Source: Streptomyces akebiae (GTDB taxonomy: Bacteria > Actinomycetota > Actinomycetes > Streptomycetales > Streptomycetaceae). From it: DNA of 64,000 bases. Below are positions 33,771 through 43,825 of this stretch, in pieces. Within the stretch, counting starts at the first letter, position 1; the number at the start of each line of letters is the position of its first letter. The translations under genes and the position numbers were made by a program. The notes under the pieces are model-generated. The model saw only the letters and a list, made by a program, of their open reading frames with translations. It made no database searches and was not told where the DNA came from. The stretch is taken from NCBI RefSeq assembly GCF_019599145.1, contig NZ_CP080647.1:1612001-1676000 (forward strand). The letters run 5' to 3'.

Positions 33771-36263
33771 TCACCGCTTCGTGAACGTGAAGTCGTCCAC
33801 GTCGAACAGGCCGCCGGAGCCGGTCCCCTTGAACACCAGGTGGAGCGTCGTGGTGCCGCGCGGGGCGCGGGACAGGTTCGCGGTGACGTCCTGGAAGTTC
33901 TCCCAGCCGCCGGTCACCGGCACGGTCGCGCTGCCGAGGAGACGGCCGGTCGGCGAACCCGCCCGGACCTCCAGCTTGCCGCCGGCGCCCCCGGAGGAGA
34001 TACGCGCGGTGATCTTCGTGGCGTCGGAGAGGACGTAGGGCTTGAAGGAGATCCAGTCGCCGTTGTCGATGTCCCCGACCGTCTTGCCGCCGTGGGCCGT
34101 GGGCTTCGACTGGACCGCGATGCCGGAGGAGTCGCCGTAGTGCTCGGCCTGGCGGTGGGTGGGCTGGACGACGTGTCGGTCGTGGGTGGTCAGCGGGGCC
34201 TGGCCGCCGCCTCCGCCGTCGGTGTACTCGGCGTCGAGGACACCGAAGATGTTGGCGTTCTCGTCGTGGCCGCCGTCGGCGCTGGTCTGGATGGTGCCGG
34301 TGCAGCCGTTGGCGGAGGTCACCGGGTGGCCGTGGCTGTCGTGGCCGAGGATGAAGGTGACCTTGACCTTGGCGCAGTCGATCGGGCGGCCGTCCTCCGG
34401 GTCGCTCACCCTCACCTTGAACGGTACGGCGTCACCGAAGGCGAACAGCTGGCCGTCCTGCGGGAGTTCCAGCGTCACCTCGGGCGCGGTGTTGCCGACG
34501 ACGATCTGCACGCTCGCGCTGCCGGTGCGGCCCGAGGGGTCCTTCGCGGTCACGGTCGCCGTGTAGGTCCCGTTCTTCTTGTAGGTGTGCGTCGGGTTCG
34601 CGGCCGTGGAGGTGCCGCCGTCGCCGAAGTCCCAGCTGTACGTGAGGGCGTCGCCGTCCTGGTCGCTGGTGCCGGCGGAGGAGAAGCGGACCTTCAGTCT
34701 CGCCTGGCCGGAGGTGCGGTCGGCGGCGGCCTGGGCGACCGGGGAGTGGCCGTCGGTGGCGTTCTCGATCCGGTACAGGGCGGAGTGTTCGTCGCCGCCG
34801 AACCAGGAGATGCCGTAGTCGAGGACGTACAGCGCGCCGTCCGGGCCGAAGGCCATGTCCATGACCTGGGTTCCCGTCCAGGGCACGTCGTCGATGGACT
34901 GGACCGTGCCGTCGGCGTCGCTGCTGATCCGCTTGATCCAGCGGCGGCCGAACTCACCGGCGAAGAAGTCGCCGTCGTACGCCTCGGGGAACTTCACCGG
35001 GGAGTCGAGCGAGGCGTCGTAGTCGTAGACCGGGCCGCCCATCGGGGACTCGGAGCCGTCGCCGAACTCCGGGACGGAGTTGCCGTTGTAGGGGATCCAC
35101 GCGGGCTCGGCGGGCGGCAGGTCGGTGAGGCCGGTGTTGTTCGGCGAGGTGTTCTTCGGCGCCGCGCAGTCGAAGGCCGCGCCGGAGGTGCCGGTGGCGA
35201 AGTCGTAGTCGACGTAGGCGTCGTTCTTGCCGGTGCAGTACGGCCAGCCGAAGTTGCCCGGCTTGGTGACACGGGCGAACTCGACCTGTCCGGCCGGGCC
35301 GCGCGAGGCGTTGGCGGCGCCGGCGTCGGGGCCGTACTCGCCGACGTAGAGGATGCCGGTCTTCTTGTCGACGCTGAACCGGAACGGGTTGCGGAAGCCC
35401 ATCGCGTAGATCTCGGGGCGCGTCTTGTCCGTGCCGGGCGCGAAGAGGTTGCCGTCGGGGACGGAGTACGAGCCGTCGGCGTTCACCTTGATGCGCAGGA
35501 TCTTGCCGCGCAGGTCGTTGGTGTTGCCGGAGGTGCGCTGGGCGTCGAAGGCCGGGTTGCGGTGGGACCGCTCGTCGATGGGGGTGAAGCCGTCCGACTG
35601 GAACGGGTTGCTGTCGTCGCCCGTCGACAGGTACAGGTTGCCCGCCGCGTCGAAGTCGATGTCACCGCCGACGTGGCAGCAGATGCCGCGCGAGGCGGGG
35701 ACGTCGAGGACCTTCGTCTCGCTGGCCTTGTCCAGGGTGCCGTCGGTCCTCAGGACGAAGCGGGAGAGCCGGTTGACGCCGTCGAAGGGCGCGAAGTCCG
35801 CGGCCGTCCCGGTCTCGGGAGCGTCACCGGCCGGGGTGTTCAGCGGGGGCGCGTAGTACAGGTAGATGAAGCGGTTGTCGGCGAAGCCCGGGTCGACGCC
35901 GATGCCCTGCAGGCCCTCCTCGTCGTGGGAGTACACGTCGAGCTTGCCGGCGAGTTCGGTGTTGCCCGCCGCGTCGGTCAGCCGCAGTTCACCGTCGCGC
36001 GAGGTGTGCAGGACCGAGCGGTCGGGGAGGACGGCGAGCGACATGGGCTCGCCGACCTCCGGTTCGCCCTTGGCGAGGGTGACCTGTTGGAAGTCCTCGG
36101 CAGCGGCGGCCTTCGGCTCGGCGTCGGCCGCACCCGCCGCGGGCGCGGTGAGCGAGAGCGACGCGCCCGCGAGCAGCAGCCCGCTCAGCAGGGCGATCGG
36201 TCCGCGCAGTCCACGGCGTCCGAAGATGCTGGTGGGGTGTCTGTTGTCGTCGTACGGGTGCAC
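33771..36263 (-). CDS. Secreted PQQ-type sugar dehydrogenase with PKD and carbohydrate-binding domains
   Basis: 830 residues. A signal sequence is seen around 18-46. A six-bladed GDH-B/sorbosone-dehydrogenase-like propeller follows (SLAVLPDRSVLHTSRDGELR; EEGLQGIGVDPGFADNRF; HRNPAFDAQ; YCTGKNDAYVDYDF; FAGEFGRRWIKRI). Then comes a PKD domain (LTYSWDFGDGGTSTAANPTH at about 545-565) and a C-terminal CBM6-like jelly roll (DIDNGDWISFKPYVLSDATK to the end). The layout is that of the ThuA-associated actinobacterial enzymes. GTG start with GGAGG seven bases upstream. Sugar substrate is unknown. Confidence 0.88.
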   Translation of the reverse strand: MHPYDDNRHPTSIFGRRGLRGPIALLSGLLLAGASLSLTAPAAGAADAEPKAAAAEDFQQVTLAKGEPEVGEPMSLAVLPDRSVLHTSRDGELRLTDAAGNTELAGKLDVYSHDEEGLQGIGVDPGFADNRFIYLYYAPPLNTPAGDAPETGTAADFAPFDGVNRLSRFVLRTDGTLDKASETKVLDVPASRGICCHVGGDIDFDAAGNLYLSTGDDSNPFQSDGFTPIDERSHRNPAFDAQRTSGNTNDLRGKILRIKVNADGSYSVPDGNLFAPGTDKTRPEIYAMGFRNPFRFSVDKKTGILYVGEYGPDAGAANASRGPAGQVEFARVTKPGNFGWPYCTGKNDAYVDYDFATGTSGAAFDCAAPKNTSPNNTGLTDLPPAEPAWIPYNGNSVPEFGDGSESPMGGPVYDYDASLDSPVKFPEAYDGDFFAGEFGRRWIKRISSDADGTVQSIDDVPWTGTQVMDMAFGPDGALYVLDYGISWFGGDEHSALYRIENATDGHSPVAQAAADRTSGQARLKVRFSSAGTSDQDGDALTYSWDFGDGGTSTAANPTHTYKKNGTYTATVTAKDPSGRTGSASVQIVVGNTAPEVTLELPQDGQLFAFGDAVPFKVRVSDPEDGRPIDCAKVKVTFILGHDSHGHPVTSANGCTGTIQTSADGGHDENANIFGVLDAEYTDGGGGGQAPLTTHDRHVVQPTHRQAEHYGDSSGIAVQSKPTAHGGKTVGDIDNGDWISFKPYVLSDATKITARISSGGAGGKLEVRAGSPTGRLLGSATVPVTGGWENFQDVTANLSRAPRGTTTLHLVFKGTGSGGLFDVDDFTFTKR

Positions 36264-36356
36264 GAAATGCCTCCAGTAAGGGGCTGGTCGTACGGAGGTG
36301 TACGGGTGTGTGCGGTACGCCGGGGTGCGCCGTCACCCCGGAAGACGGAGAGAGCG

Positions 36357-37361
36357 CTACTCGTTGCCGCCGAAGGCCGCGTCGAACGAGGCGGTGGGCG
36401 GCTCGAAGTCGAATGCCTTGAGGTGGGTGAGGGCCTCGGGGGCGCCCTGGAGCCGGTCCATGCCGGCGTCCTCCCACTCGACGGAGACGGGGCCCCGGTA
36501 GTCGATCGAGCGGAGCATCCGGAAGACGTCCTCCCAGGGGACGTCGCCGTGGCCGGCGGACACGAAGTCCCAGCCTCGGCGCGGGTCGCCCCAGGGCAGG
36601 TGCGAGCCGAGGCGGCCGTTGCGTCCGTCGAGCCGCTTGCGGGCCTCTTTGCAGTCGACGTGGTAGATCCGGTCGCGGAAGTCCCACAGGAACCCGACCG
36701 GGTCGAGGTCCTGCCACACGAAGTGCGAGGGGTCGAAGTTCAGTCCGAACGCCGGTCGGTGGTCGACCGCGTCCAGCGCGCGCTGGGTCGTCCAGTAGTC
36801 GTAGGCGATCTCGCTCGGGTGGACCTCGTGCGCGAAGCGCACGCCCTGGGCGTCGAAGACGTCGAGGATCGGGTTCCAGCGCGTCGCGAAGTCGTCGTAG
36901 CCGCGCTCGATCATCGACTCGGGGGCGGGCGGGAACATGGCGACCAGATGCCAGATGGCGGAGCCGGTGAAGCCGATGACGGTGTCCACGCCGAAGGCGG
37001 CGGCGGCCCGCGCGGTGTCGGCGATCTCGGCGGCGGCCCGCTGCCGTACGCCCTCGGGCTCGCCGTCGCCCCAGATACGGGCGGGCAGGATGGCCCGGTG
37101 GCGTTCGTCGATGATGGCGTCGCACACCGCCTGTCCCACCAGGTGGTTGGAGATGGCCCAGCACTTGAGGCCGTACTTGTCGAGGAGCTGGTGGCGCGAA
37201 GCGAGGTACGACGGGTCGGCGAGCGCCTTGTCGACCTCGAAGTGGTCGCCCCAGCAGGCGAGTTCGAGCCCGTCGTAGCCGAAGTCGCGGGCGAGGCGGC
37301 AGACCTCTTCGAGGGGCAGGTCGGCCCACTGGCCGGTGAAGAGCGTGAAGTCGCGCGGCAT
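36357..37361 (-). CDS. Sugar-phosphate isomerase/epimerase (cytoplasmic TIM barrel)
   Basis: 334 residues without a signal peptide. It begins [20 protein letters not shown], and [60 protein letters not shown] and [11 protein letters not shown] give the usual Glu, Asp, His, Glu metal set. It lies 11 bp after the Gfo/Idh/MocA dehydrogenase, a pairing typical of 3-keto-sugar or inositol catabolism, where the two would interconvert oxidised sugars. GAGGAG precedes ATG 37361. The longer frame upstream is a shadow. Confidence 0.88.
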   Translation of the reverse strand: MPRDFTLFTGQWADLPLEEVCRLARDFGYDGLELACWGDHFEVDKALADPSYLASRHQLLDKYGLKCWAISNHLVGQAVCDAIIDERHRAILPARIWGDGEPEGVRQRAAAEIADTARAAAAFGVDTVIGFTGSAIWHLVAMFPPAPESMIERGYDDFATRWNPILDVFDAQGVRFAHEVHPSEIAYDYWTTQRALDAVDHRPAFGLNFDPSHFVWQDLDPVGFLWDFRDRIYHVDCKEARKRLDGRNGRLGSHLPWGDPRRGWDFVSAGHGDVPWEDVFRMLRSIDYRGPVSVEWEDAGMDRLQGAPEALTHLKAFDFEPPTASFDAAFGGNE

Positions 37362-37372
37362 GTCGGGTCTCC

Positions 37373-38758
37373 TCAGACCGCTGTGGGGGTGTGGGTCGGG
37401 GTGTAGACGGAGTTCTTCTCGGCGCTCTCCTCGACCGCCGCGAGCACCCGCTGCACCTGCAGCCCGTCGGCGAACGACGGCTCGGGCCGCCGGCCCGCGG
37501 CGACGGCGTGGACCAGGTCGCGGGCCTGGTGGACGAAGGTGTGCTCGTACCCGAGGCCGTGCCCCGGCGGCCACCAGGCGTCCAGGTAGGGGTGGTCGGG
37601 CTCGGTGACGAGGATGCGACGGAAGCCGGCGTGGGCGGCGGGCTCGGTGTGGTCGTGGTAGGCGAGTTCGTTGAGCCGTTCCAGGTCGAAGGCCAGGGAG
37701 CCGCGTTCACCGTTGAGTTCGATGCGCAGGGCGTTCTTGCGGCCGGTGGCGAAGCGGGTGGCCTCGAAGGAGGCGACGGCTCCGGAGGCGAAGCGACCGG
37801 TGAACAGGGCCGTGTCGTCGACGGTGACCGCGCCCCGGCCGGCGGTGCCACCGGAGGACGCGAGGCCGCTGGACGCCCCGGCCGGCAGGGGCCGTTCGCG
37901 TACGAAGGTCTCCATCAGCGCGGACACCCCGACCACCGGCTCCCCCGCCAGGTACTGCGCGAGGTCGACGATGTGGGCGCCCAGGTCGCCGAGCGCCCCG
38001 GAACCGGCGGACTCCTTGCGCAGGCGCCAGGTCAGCGGGAACTCCGGGTCCACGAGCCAGTCCTGAAGGTACGTCACCCGCACGTGCCGCAGAGACCCCA
38101 GCCGGCCCTCGGCGACCATGCGGCGGGCGAGCGCGGTGGCGGGCACCCGGCGGTAGTTGAAGCCGACCATCGCCAACCCGCCGTGCGCGTACGCCTCTTC
38201 GGCCGCCGCCGCCATCTGCTCCGCCTCGGCGACCGTGTTGGCGAGAGGCTTCTCGCAGAGCACGTGCTTGCCGGCGGCCAGTGCGGCGAGGGCGATCTCG
38301 GCATGGCTGTCGCCGGGGGTGCAGATGTCCACGAGGTCGATGTCGTCGCGGGCGATCAACTGCCGCCAGTCGGTCTCCGTCCCCGCCCACCCGTGCCGGT
38401 CCGCCATGGCCCGCACCGCGTCACCGTCCCGCCCGCACACGGCGGCGAGCACGGGGGTGAGCGGCAGGTCGAAGACCCGTCCCGCCGTGCGCCACCCCTG
38501 CGAGTGCGCGGCGCCCATGAAGGCGTAGCCGACCATCCCGACCCGCAGCTGCGGCTTCTCCGTCACACCGGCGAGCCCGGCGGGCCGGTACCCGACGCGA
38601 GGACCGTCGCCGTCCCTCGGACCGGCGGGCGGGGCCACGGCACCGGCACCGGCACCGGCACCGGCACCGGCACGGGGAACGGTCCCGGCCCCCGCGTCGG
38701 GCCCCGGCGCTGCTGGCTCCTCCGCCTCGGCCTGGTCGGGCTGCTGCGGCTGTCCCAT
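37373..38758 (-). CDS. Gfo/Idh/MocA-family oxidoreductase
   Basis: 461 residues. After a roughly 70-residue low-complexity N-terminus, the NAD(P) Rossmann fold starts at [19 protein letters not shown], with [18 protein letters not shown] carrying the family's EKP motif near 165. The C-terminal substrate domain contains [14 protein letters not shown], with the catalytic His. The N-terminal tail includes a (GA)n run encoded by 6-bp repeats, which is unusual. It is probably a dehydrogenase for the sugar or cyclitol imported by the adjacent ABC transporter. GAGGAGG lies upstream of ATG 38758. Confidence 0.9.
   Translation of the reverse strand: MGQPQQPDQAEAEEPAAPGPDAGAGTVPRAGAGAGAGAGAVAPPAGPRDGDGPRVGYRPAGLAGVTEKPQLRVGMVGYAFMGAAHSQGWRTAGRVFDLPLTPVLAAVCGRDGDAVRAMADRHGWAGTETDWRQLIARDDIDLVDICTPGDSHAEIALAALAAGKHVLCEKPLANTVAEAEQMAAAAEEAYAHGGLAMVGFNYRRVPATALARRMVAEGRLGSLRHVRVTYLQDWLVDPEFPLTWRLRKESAGSGALGDLGAHIVDLAQYLAGEPVVGVSALMETFVRERPLPAGASSGLASSGGTAGRGAVTVDDTALFTGRFASGAVASFEATRFATGRKNALRIELNGERGSLAFDLERLNELAYHDHTEPAAHAGFRRILVTEPDHPYLDAWWPPGHGLGYEHTFVHQARDLVHAVAAGRRPEPSFADGLQVQRVLAAVEESAEKNSVYTPTHTPTAV
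38641..38670. repeat. 6-bp tandem repeat in the oxidoreductase N-terminus
   Basis: Five exact copies of caccgg, followed by a variant cacggg unit. They encode the alternating Gly-Ala run in the low-complexity leader of the Gfo/Idh/MocA protein. In-frame slippage would change only the linker length. Confidence 0.9.
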
Positions 38759-38862
38759 GCGTGTGTCCTCCTCGTGGTGGCGCGGTGGGGGGTGGGGCCC
38801 GACTCGGCGGCCCGGGGCCGTGTCCCGCGTCGACCCGGCCCGGGCCCGTCGGGCGGGACCCG

Positions 38863-39900
38863 TCACTTGAAGCCGGTGGCCATGTACTGGTCGACGTTGT
38901 CCTTGTCGACGACGGCCGAGTACAGCGTCAGCGAGGACGGGATCTCGAACTCGGCGAGGCCGCCGACCCCCTTGCCCTGGCCGAGGGCGCGGGCGAGGTC
39001 GATCGCGGAGGCGGCCATGGTCGGCGGGTAGAGGACGGTCGCCTTGAGCACGCCGTCGTCCTTCTTGATCGCCTGGAAGGCGGAGAGCGCGCCCGCGCCG
39101 CCGACCATCAGGAAGTCGTCGCGCCCGGCCTGCTCGATGGCGCGCAGGGCACCGACACCCTGGTCGTCGTCGTGGTTCCACAGGGCGTCGAAGTCCGACT
39201 GGGCCTGGAGGAGCTGGGCCATCTTGGCCTGCCCGGACTCGACGGTGAACTCGGCGGCCTGCCGGGCCACCTTCTTGATGTTCGGGTAGTTCTTCAGGGC
39301 GTCGTCGAAGCCCTGGGTGCGCTGCTTGGTCAGCTCCAGGTTGTCCAGCCCGGCGAGCTCGATGACCCTGGCGTCGCCCTTGTCCTTGAGCTTCTCGCCG
39401 ATGTAGTGGCCGGCGTTGAGGCCCATGCCGTAGTTGTCGCCGCCGATCCAGCAGCGGTACGCCTGCGGGGAGTTGAAGATGCGGTCGAGGTTGACGACGG
39501 GGATACCGGCCCGCATCGCCTTGAGACCTACCTGGGTGAGCGCCTTGCCGTCGGCGGGCAGCACGACCAGGACGTCGACCTTCTTGTTGATGAGGGTCTC
39601 GATCTGCCCGATCTGCTGGGCGGTGTCGTTCGACCCTTCGGTGATCTCCAGGGTGACGTCCTCGTACCGCTCGGCGCGGCTCTTGGCGTTCTGGTTGATC
39701 GCGTTGAGCCAGCCGTGGTCGGCCTGCGGTCCGGCGAAGCCGATGGTGACCGCCTTGCCGGGCTTGTCGTCGGCGGCCGGCTGGTCGTTCGCCGCCGGAT
39801 CGTCCTTGGTCTCGTTGCTGGTGCAACCCACGAGGAGGGCGCCGGCCGAGACGGCGGCGGTCCCGAAGAGCAGTCCTCTGCGGCTGGTGAACTCTGGCAT
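38863..39900 (-). CDS. Sugar ABC transporter substrate-binding lipoprotein
   Basis: 345 residues of the type-1 (RbsB/XylF-like) periplasmic-binding fold. The leader has both a twin-arginine pattern (SRRGLLFG) and a lipobox ending GALLVGC, so it is probably exported by Tat or Sec and lipid-anchored. The body begins KAVTIGFAGPQADHGWLNAI, and has VDVLVVLPADGKAL and VVNLDRIFNSP, typical of ribose/galactose/inositol binders. It is the third gene of the transporter operon. The ligand is not readable, but the downstream dehydrogenase and isomerase suggest a sugar or cyclitol. Confidence 0.9.
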   Translation of the reverse strand: MPEFTSRRGLLFGTAAVSAGALLVGCTSNETKDDPAANDQPAADDKPGKAVTIGFAGPQADHGWLNAINQNAKSRAERYEDVTLEITEGSNDTAQQIGQIETLINKKVDVLVVLPADGKALTQVGLKAMRAGIPVVNLDRIFNSPQAYRCWIGGDNYGMGLNAGHYIGEKLKDKGDARVIELAGLDNLELTKQRTQGFDDALKNYPNIKKVARQAAEFTVESGQAKMAQLLQAQSDFDALWNHDDDQGVGALRAIEQAGRDDFLMVGGAGALSAFQAIKKDDGVLKATVLYPPTMAASAIDLARALGQGKGVGGLAEFEIPSSLTLYSAVVDKDNVDQYMATGFK

Positions 39901-39936
39901 GGCGGTGGACCTTTCGCGTGTCGGCTCTTCGGTGTG

Positions 39937-40956
39937 TCAGGTCGTGCTGGCCGTGCGTCGCTGGACCAGGACCGCGGCGACGATGATCGCGCCCTTGGCG
40001 ATCTGCTGGACGTCGCTCTGCAGGTTGTTGAGGGCGAAGATGTTGGTGATCGTGGTGAAGATCAGGACGCCGAGGACGGAGCCGGTGATGGTGCCCCGGC
40101 CACCGCTGAGGAGGGTGCCGCCGATGATCGCGGCGGCGATGGCGTCGAGTTCGTAGAGGTTGCCGTTGGTGTTCTGGCCCGAGCCGGAGAGCACGATCAG
40201 CAGGAAGGCGGCGATGCCGCAGCACAGTCCGGAGAGCAGGTACAGATAGAGCCGCTGGCGGCGGACGTCGATGCCCGCGAGCCGGGCCGCCTCCGCGTTG
40301 CCGCCGACGGCGACCGTGCGCCGGCCGAAGGTCGTGCGGTTCAGCACCAGCCAGCCGATGATCGTCACGAGTGCGAAGACCAGCACGAGCGGCGGGATCC
40401 CGAGGACGTAGGCGTCGCGCTCGCCGAGGTCGAGGATGGCGTCGACGGTGACGACCTGGGTACTGCCGTCGGTGATCTGGAGGGCCAGGCCGCGGGCCGA
40501 GGCCAGCATGGCGAGGGTGGCGATGAAGGGGACCATCCCGCCGTACGCGATGAGCAGCCCGTTCACCAGGCCGCAGCCGACGCCGACGATCACCGCCGTG
40601 AAGAGGATGCCGACGAAGCCGTACTCCTGTGTGGCGACGGTCGTCGCCCAGACCGACGCCAGGGCGACGATCGCGCCGACGGACAGGTCGATGCCGCCGG
40701 AGGTGATGACGAACGTCATGCCGACGGTGACCACGCCGATCACCGAGGCCTGGGTGAGCACGAGTTGGAGGTTGCGGGTGTCGAGGAACTCGTCGGGCTT
40801 GGTGACGCCGCCGATGAGGATCAGCGCGGCGAGGACGCCGAGGAGGGAGAGCGTGCGGACGTCGGCCCGGAACAGCATGGTCCGCCAGGCCGGGGGCCCG
40901 CTAGCCGCGGGGGCCTTGTCGATGCTGTCCCTGGGCGGGGACACGGGCTGCGTCAT
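39937..40956 (-). CDS. Sugar ABC transporter permease (RbsC-like)
   Basis: 339 residues with 8-10 hydrophobic helices and the RbsC-family landmarks GMTFVITSGGIDLSVGAIVA and GIDVRRQRLYLYLLSGLCC. NLYELDAIAAAIIGGTLLSG near the C-terminus corresponds to the conserved loop that contacts the ATPase. Its ATG overlaps the ATPase stop (ATGA), so the two are coupled. It works with the substrate-binding lipoprotein 36 bp downstream. Confidence 0.92.
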   Translation of the reverse strand: MTQPVSPPRDSIDKAPAASGPPAWRTMLFRADVRTLSLLGVLAALILIGGVTKPDEFLDTRNLQLVLTQASVIGVVTVGMTFVITSGGIDLSVGAIVALASVWATTVATQEYGFVGILFTAVIVGVGCGLVNGLLIAYGGMVPFIATLAMLASARGLALQITDGSTQVVTVDAILDLGERDAYVLGIPPLVLVFALVTIIGWLVLNRTTFGRRTVAVGGNAEAARLAGIDVRRQRLYLYLLSGLCCGIAAFLLIVLSGSGQNTNGNLYELDAIAAAIIGGTLLSGGRGTITGSVLGVLIFTTITNIFALNNLQSDVQQIAKGAIIVAAVLVQRRTASTT

Positions 40957-42494
40957 GACGCCGGGCTCCCTTCTGTGGCCACGGGGCTTCCTTCCATGAC
41001 GAGGTCGAGGACACGGTGTTCGTCGAGTTCACGGGCGGGCGCGGTGTGCACGACCCGGCCCTCGCGCAGGACGAGCACCCGGTCGGCGAGGCCGAGGACT
41101 TCGGGCACCTCGCTGGAGACCAGCAGTACGGCGAGCCCCTCGTCGGCGAGTCGGCGGACCACGGCGTACAGCTCGGCGCGGGCTCCGACATCGACGCCCC
41201 GGGTCGGCTCGTCGAGCAGCAGGACCCGGCAGCCGCGCAGCAGCCAGCGGGCGAGGACCGCCTTCTGCTGGTTGCCCCCGGAGAGCGTGCGCACGGGTAC
41301 GGCGGGGTTGTCGGGGCGCAGGGACAGCTCACGGGTCGCGGCTCGCGCGGCACGGTGTTCGGCGCCTCGGTCGATCCAGCCGACGCGTGCGAAGCGGGAC
41401 ATCGACGACACGGAAACGTTTCTGGTGACGGACTCCAGCATCAGCAGTGCCTGCGCCTTGCGCTCCTCGGGGGCGAGCCCGAGCCCGGCCCGTACGGCGG
41501 CCCGTACGCTGCCGAGCCGCAACTGCCGCCCGTCCACACTGACGTGACCGGCCGTGGGCTTTCGGGCGCCGTAGATCGTCTCCAGGATCTCCGAGCGTCC
41601 CGAACCGACGAGTCCGGCGAGCCCCACGATCTCGCCGGGCCGCACCTCCAGGTCGAACGGCTCGAACTCCCCGGCACGCGCCAGTCCCCGCACCTGGAGG
41701 ACGGGCTCGACCGCGGCCGGGGGCGCGGGCGGCCGGTCGGGGAAGACGTACTCGACGTTGCGTCCGGTCATCAGGGCCACGACCTCGCGCGTCGGCGTGG
41801 ACTTCGCGGGCAGCCCGCCCGCCACGGCCCGCCCGTCCTTCAGTACGGTCACCCGGTCGCCGATCCGGCGGATCTCCTCCAGGCGGTGCGAGATGTAGAC
41901 GACGGCCACCCCGTCGGCGGTCAGGTCGCCGACGATCCTGAACAGGTTGTCGACCTCGTCCGGGTCGAGCGCGGCCGACGGTTCGTCCATCACGATCAGC
42001 CGTACGTCGTGGGAGAGGGCCCGCGCCATGGACACGATCTGCTGCTGGGCGGCCGACAACTCACCGACCAGCCGCGCCGGATCGACCTCCGGATGGCCGA
42101 GTCGCCTCAGCAGTGCGGCCGTCGACGCCCGCGCCGCCTTCCCCCGTACGACGAAGCCGGCGGCGGTGGGCTCGTGTCCGAGGTGGACGTTCTCGGCCAC
42201 CGACAGGCCCTCCACCAGGTCGAGTTCCTGGTAGATGGTGGCGATGCCGAGGCGCATGGCGGCGATCGGGGACTTCAGGGTGACGGGTTCGCCGCGCCAG
42301 GTGATGGTGCCGTCGTCGGGCTGGTGGGCGCCTGCCAGGACCTTGATCAGGGTCGACTTCCCGGCGCCGTTCTGGCCGAGCAGACAGTGGACCTCTCCGG
42401 CCTGGACGTCGAGGTCGACGCCGTCCAGGGCCCGGACTCCGGGGAACGACTTGGTGATGCCGGACATGGTGAGCAGCGGTGGTTCTGGTGCCAT
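40953..42494 (-). CDS. Sugar ABC transporter ATPase with two ABC domains (RbsA-like)
   Basis: 513 residues, two fused nucleotide-binding domains. The first has Walker A LLGQNGAGKSTLIK near 34, signature LSAAQQQIVSMA, and Walker B LIVMDEPSAAL. The second has a degenerate Walker A (GLVGSGRSEIL), signature LSGGNQQKAVLARW and Walker B VLLLDEPTRGVD. This asymmetry is normal for the RbsA/XylG family. First gene of the transporter operon, about 140 bp after the ROK regulator, with GGGGA upstream of its start. Confidence 0.92.
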   Translation of the reverse strand: MAPEPPLLTMSGITKSFPGVRALDGVDLDVQAGEVHCLLGQNGAGKSTLIKVLAGAHQPDDGTITWRGEPVTLKSPIAAMRLGIATIYQELDLVEGLSVAENVHLGHEPTAAGFVVRGKAARASTAALLRRLGHPEVDPARLVGELSAAQQQIVSMARALSHDVRLIVMDEPSAALDPDEVDNLFRIVGDLTADGVAVVYISHRLEEIRRIGDRVTVLKDGRAVAGGLPAKSTPTREVVALMTGRNVEYVFPDRPPAPPAAVEPVLQVRGLARAGEFEPFDLEVRPGEIVGLAGLVGSGRSEILETIYGARKPTAGHVSVDGRQLRLGSVRAAVRAGLGLAPEERKAQALLMLESVTRNVSVSSMSRFARVGWIDRGAEHRAARAATRELSLRPDNPAVPVRTLSGGNQQKAVLARWLLRGCRVLLLDEPTRGVDVGARAELYAVVRRLADEGLAVLLVSSEVPEVLGLADRVLVLREGRVVHTAPARELDEHRVLDLVMEGSPVATEGSPAS

Positions 42495-42634
42495 GAGTTC
42501 CCCTTGGCGGGCGTGCGGGCCGGTTTCAGGGCGAATCCGTCTGCTGGGCAGGCGTTTCGGGCAGGGCGAGGCAGAGCGCTGTGCTGGAGGGCCCGGGCGG
42601 AACAGGGCCTAGGCGAGTGCGAACGGGAGAGGGC

Positions 42635-43825
42635 TCACGCGGGTGAGAACAGGTGGTCGCTGATGAGACGGGCCGCGCCGATGACTCCGGCCGTGGGCCC
42701 CAACTCCCCCAGCACGATGGGCAGATTGCCGGTCGCGAGGGGCAGTGACTGACGGTAGACCTGGGTGCGGATGGCGGCGAGCAGGGTGTGGCCGAGGCCG
42801 GTCACCCCACCACCGATCACCACCAGGCCGGGGTTGAAGAAGCTGACGAGCCCGGCGATGACCTGGCCGGTGCGGTTGCCGCCCTCGCGTATCAGGTCGA
42901 GCGCGGTGGCGTCGCCGGCAGCGGCCGCGGCGGCCACGTCGACGGCGGTCAGGGTGCCGTTGGTCTCCAGACGCGAGGCGAGTTCCGCCGAAAGCCCGTG
43001 CTGGGCGGCTTCCTTGGCGTCGCGGGCGAGCGCGGCGCCGCTGAAGTGGGCCTCCAGACAGCCCCGGTTGCCGCAGGCGCAGGGGCGGCCGTCCGGTACG
43101 GCGAGGATGTGCCCTATGTCGCCGGCGCTGCCCGTCGTACCGCGGTGGACCTCACCGCCGACGACGATGCCGCAGCCGATGCCGGTGCCGATCTTGACGC
43201 AGAGGAAGTCGCCCACGGAGCGGGCCACGCCCGCGTGCTGCTCCCCCATCGCCATGAGGTTCACGTCGTTGTCGACCATGACGGGGCAGCCGAGTTCCTG
43301 GCTGAGCGCCTCGCGGACCGGGAACCCGTCCCAGCCCGGCATGATCGGCGGGGCGACCGGGACGCCCTCCGGGAAGCGGACCGGTCCGGGGACGCCGATG
43401 CCGGCGCCGTCGAACCCTTCCGCGAGGCCGGAGGCCTTCAGCTTGGCCGCCATGGACAGCACCTGCTCGAAGACGGCGACCGGGCCCTCCCGCACGTCCA
43501 TCGGCTGGTTGATGTGGCCGAGGATCTCCAACTCGGCGTTGGTGACGGCCACGTCGATCGAGGTGGCGCCGATGTCGACGCCCAGGAAACGCAGTTGGGG
43601 AGCCAGCCGGATGTTGTGCGACCGGCGGCCACCGCGCGAGGCGGCGAGCCCGTCGGCCACGACGAGTCCCGTCTCCAGGAGCCGGTCCACCTCCACGGCC
43701 AGTTTCGACCGCGAGAGATCCACCCGATCGCCGAGCTGGGCCCGTGAGTTGGGGCCACCGTCCCGCAACAGCCGCAGCAGCCGTGCCTGATGCGCGTTCG
43801 CGGGTCGAGCCGTCATACGTCTCAC
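42635..43825 (-). CDS. ROK-family transcriptional regulator
   Basis: 396 residues. An N-terminal winged helix (LLRLLRDGGPNSRAQLGDRV with LSRSKLAVEVDRLLE) is fused to a sugar-kinase-like ROK domain: FLGVDIGATSIDVAV, GIGVPGPV, and the zinc motif CACGNRGCLEAHFSG near 235. ROK regulators repress sugar uptake genes and respond to the sugar or its phosphate. It directly precedes the ABC operon on the same strand, so it is the likely local repressor. GTG 43825 is chosen because GGAGGGG lies six bases upstream; ATG 43816 is the alternative. Confidence 0.92.
   Translation of the reverse strand: MRRMTARPANAHQARLLRLLRDGGPNSRAQLGDRVDLSRSKLAVEVDRLLETGLVVADGLAASRGGRRSHNIRLAPQLRFLGVDIGATSIDVAVTNAELEILGHINQPMDVREGPVAVFEQVLSMAAKLKASGLAEGFDGAGIGVPGPVRFPEGVPVAPPIMPGWDGFPVREALSQELGCPVMVDNDVNLMAMGEQHAGVARSVGDFLCVKIGTGIGCGIVVGGEVHRGTTGSAGDIGHILAVPDGRPCACGNRGCLEAHFSGAALARDAKEAAQHGLSAELASRLETNGTLTAVDVAAAAAAGDATALDLIREGGNRTGQVIAGLVSFFNPGLVVIGGGVTGLGHTLLAAIRTQVYRQSLPLATGNLPIVLGELGPTAGVIGAARLISDHLFSPA

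Noticed and set aside
30852..37406. A 2184-residue open frame on the plus strand
   Set aside because: It is the antisense shadow of the minus-strand sugar/ebo genes, typical for high-GC DNA. It is Gly/Val/Asp-repetitive with no domain, while the opposite frames show clear families.
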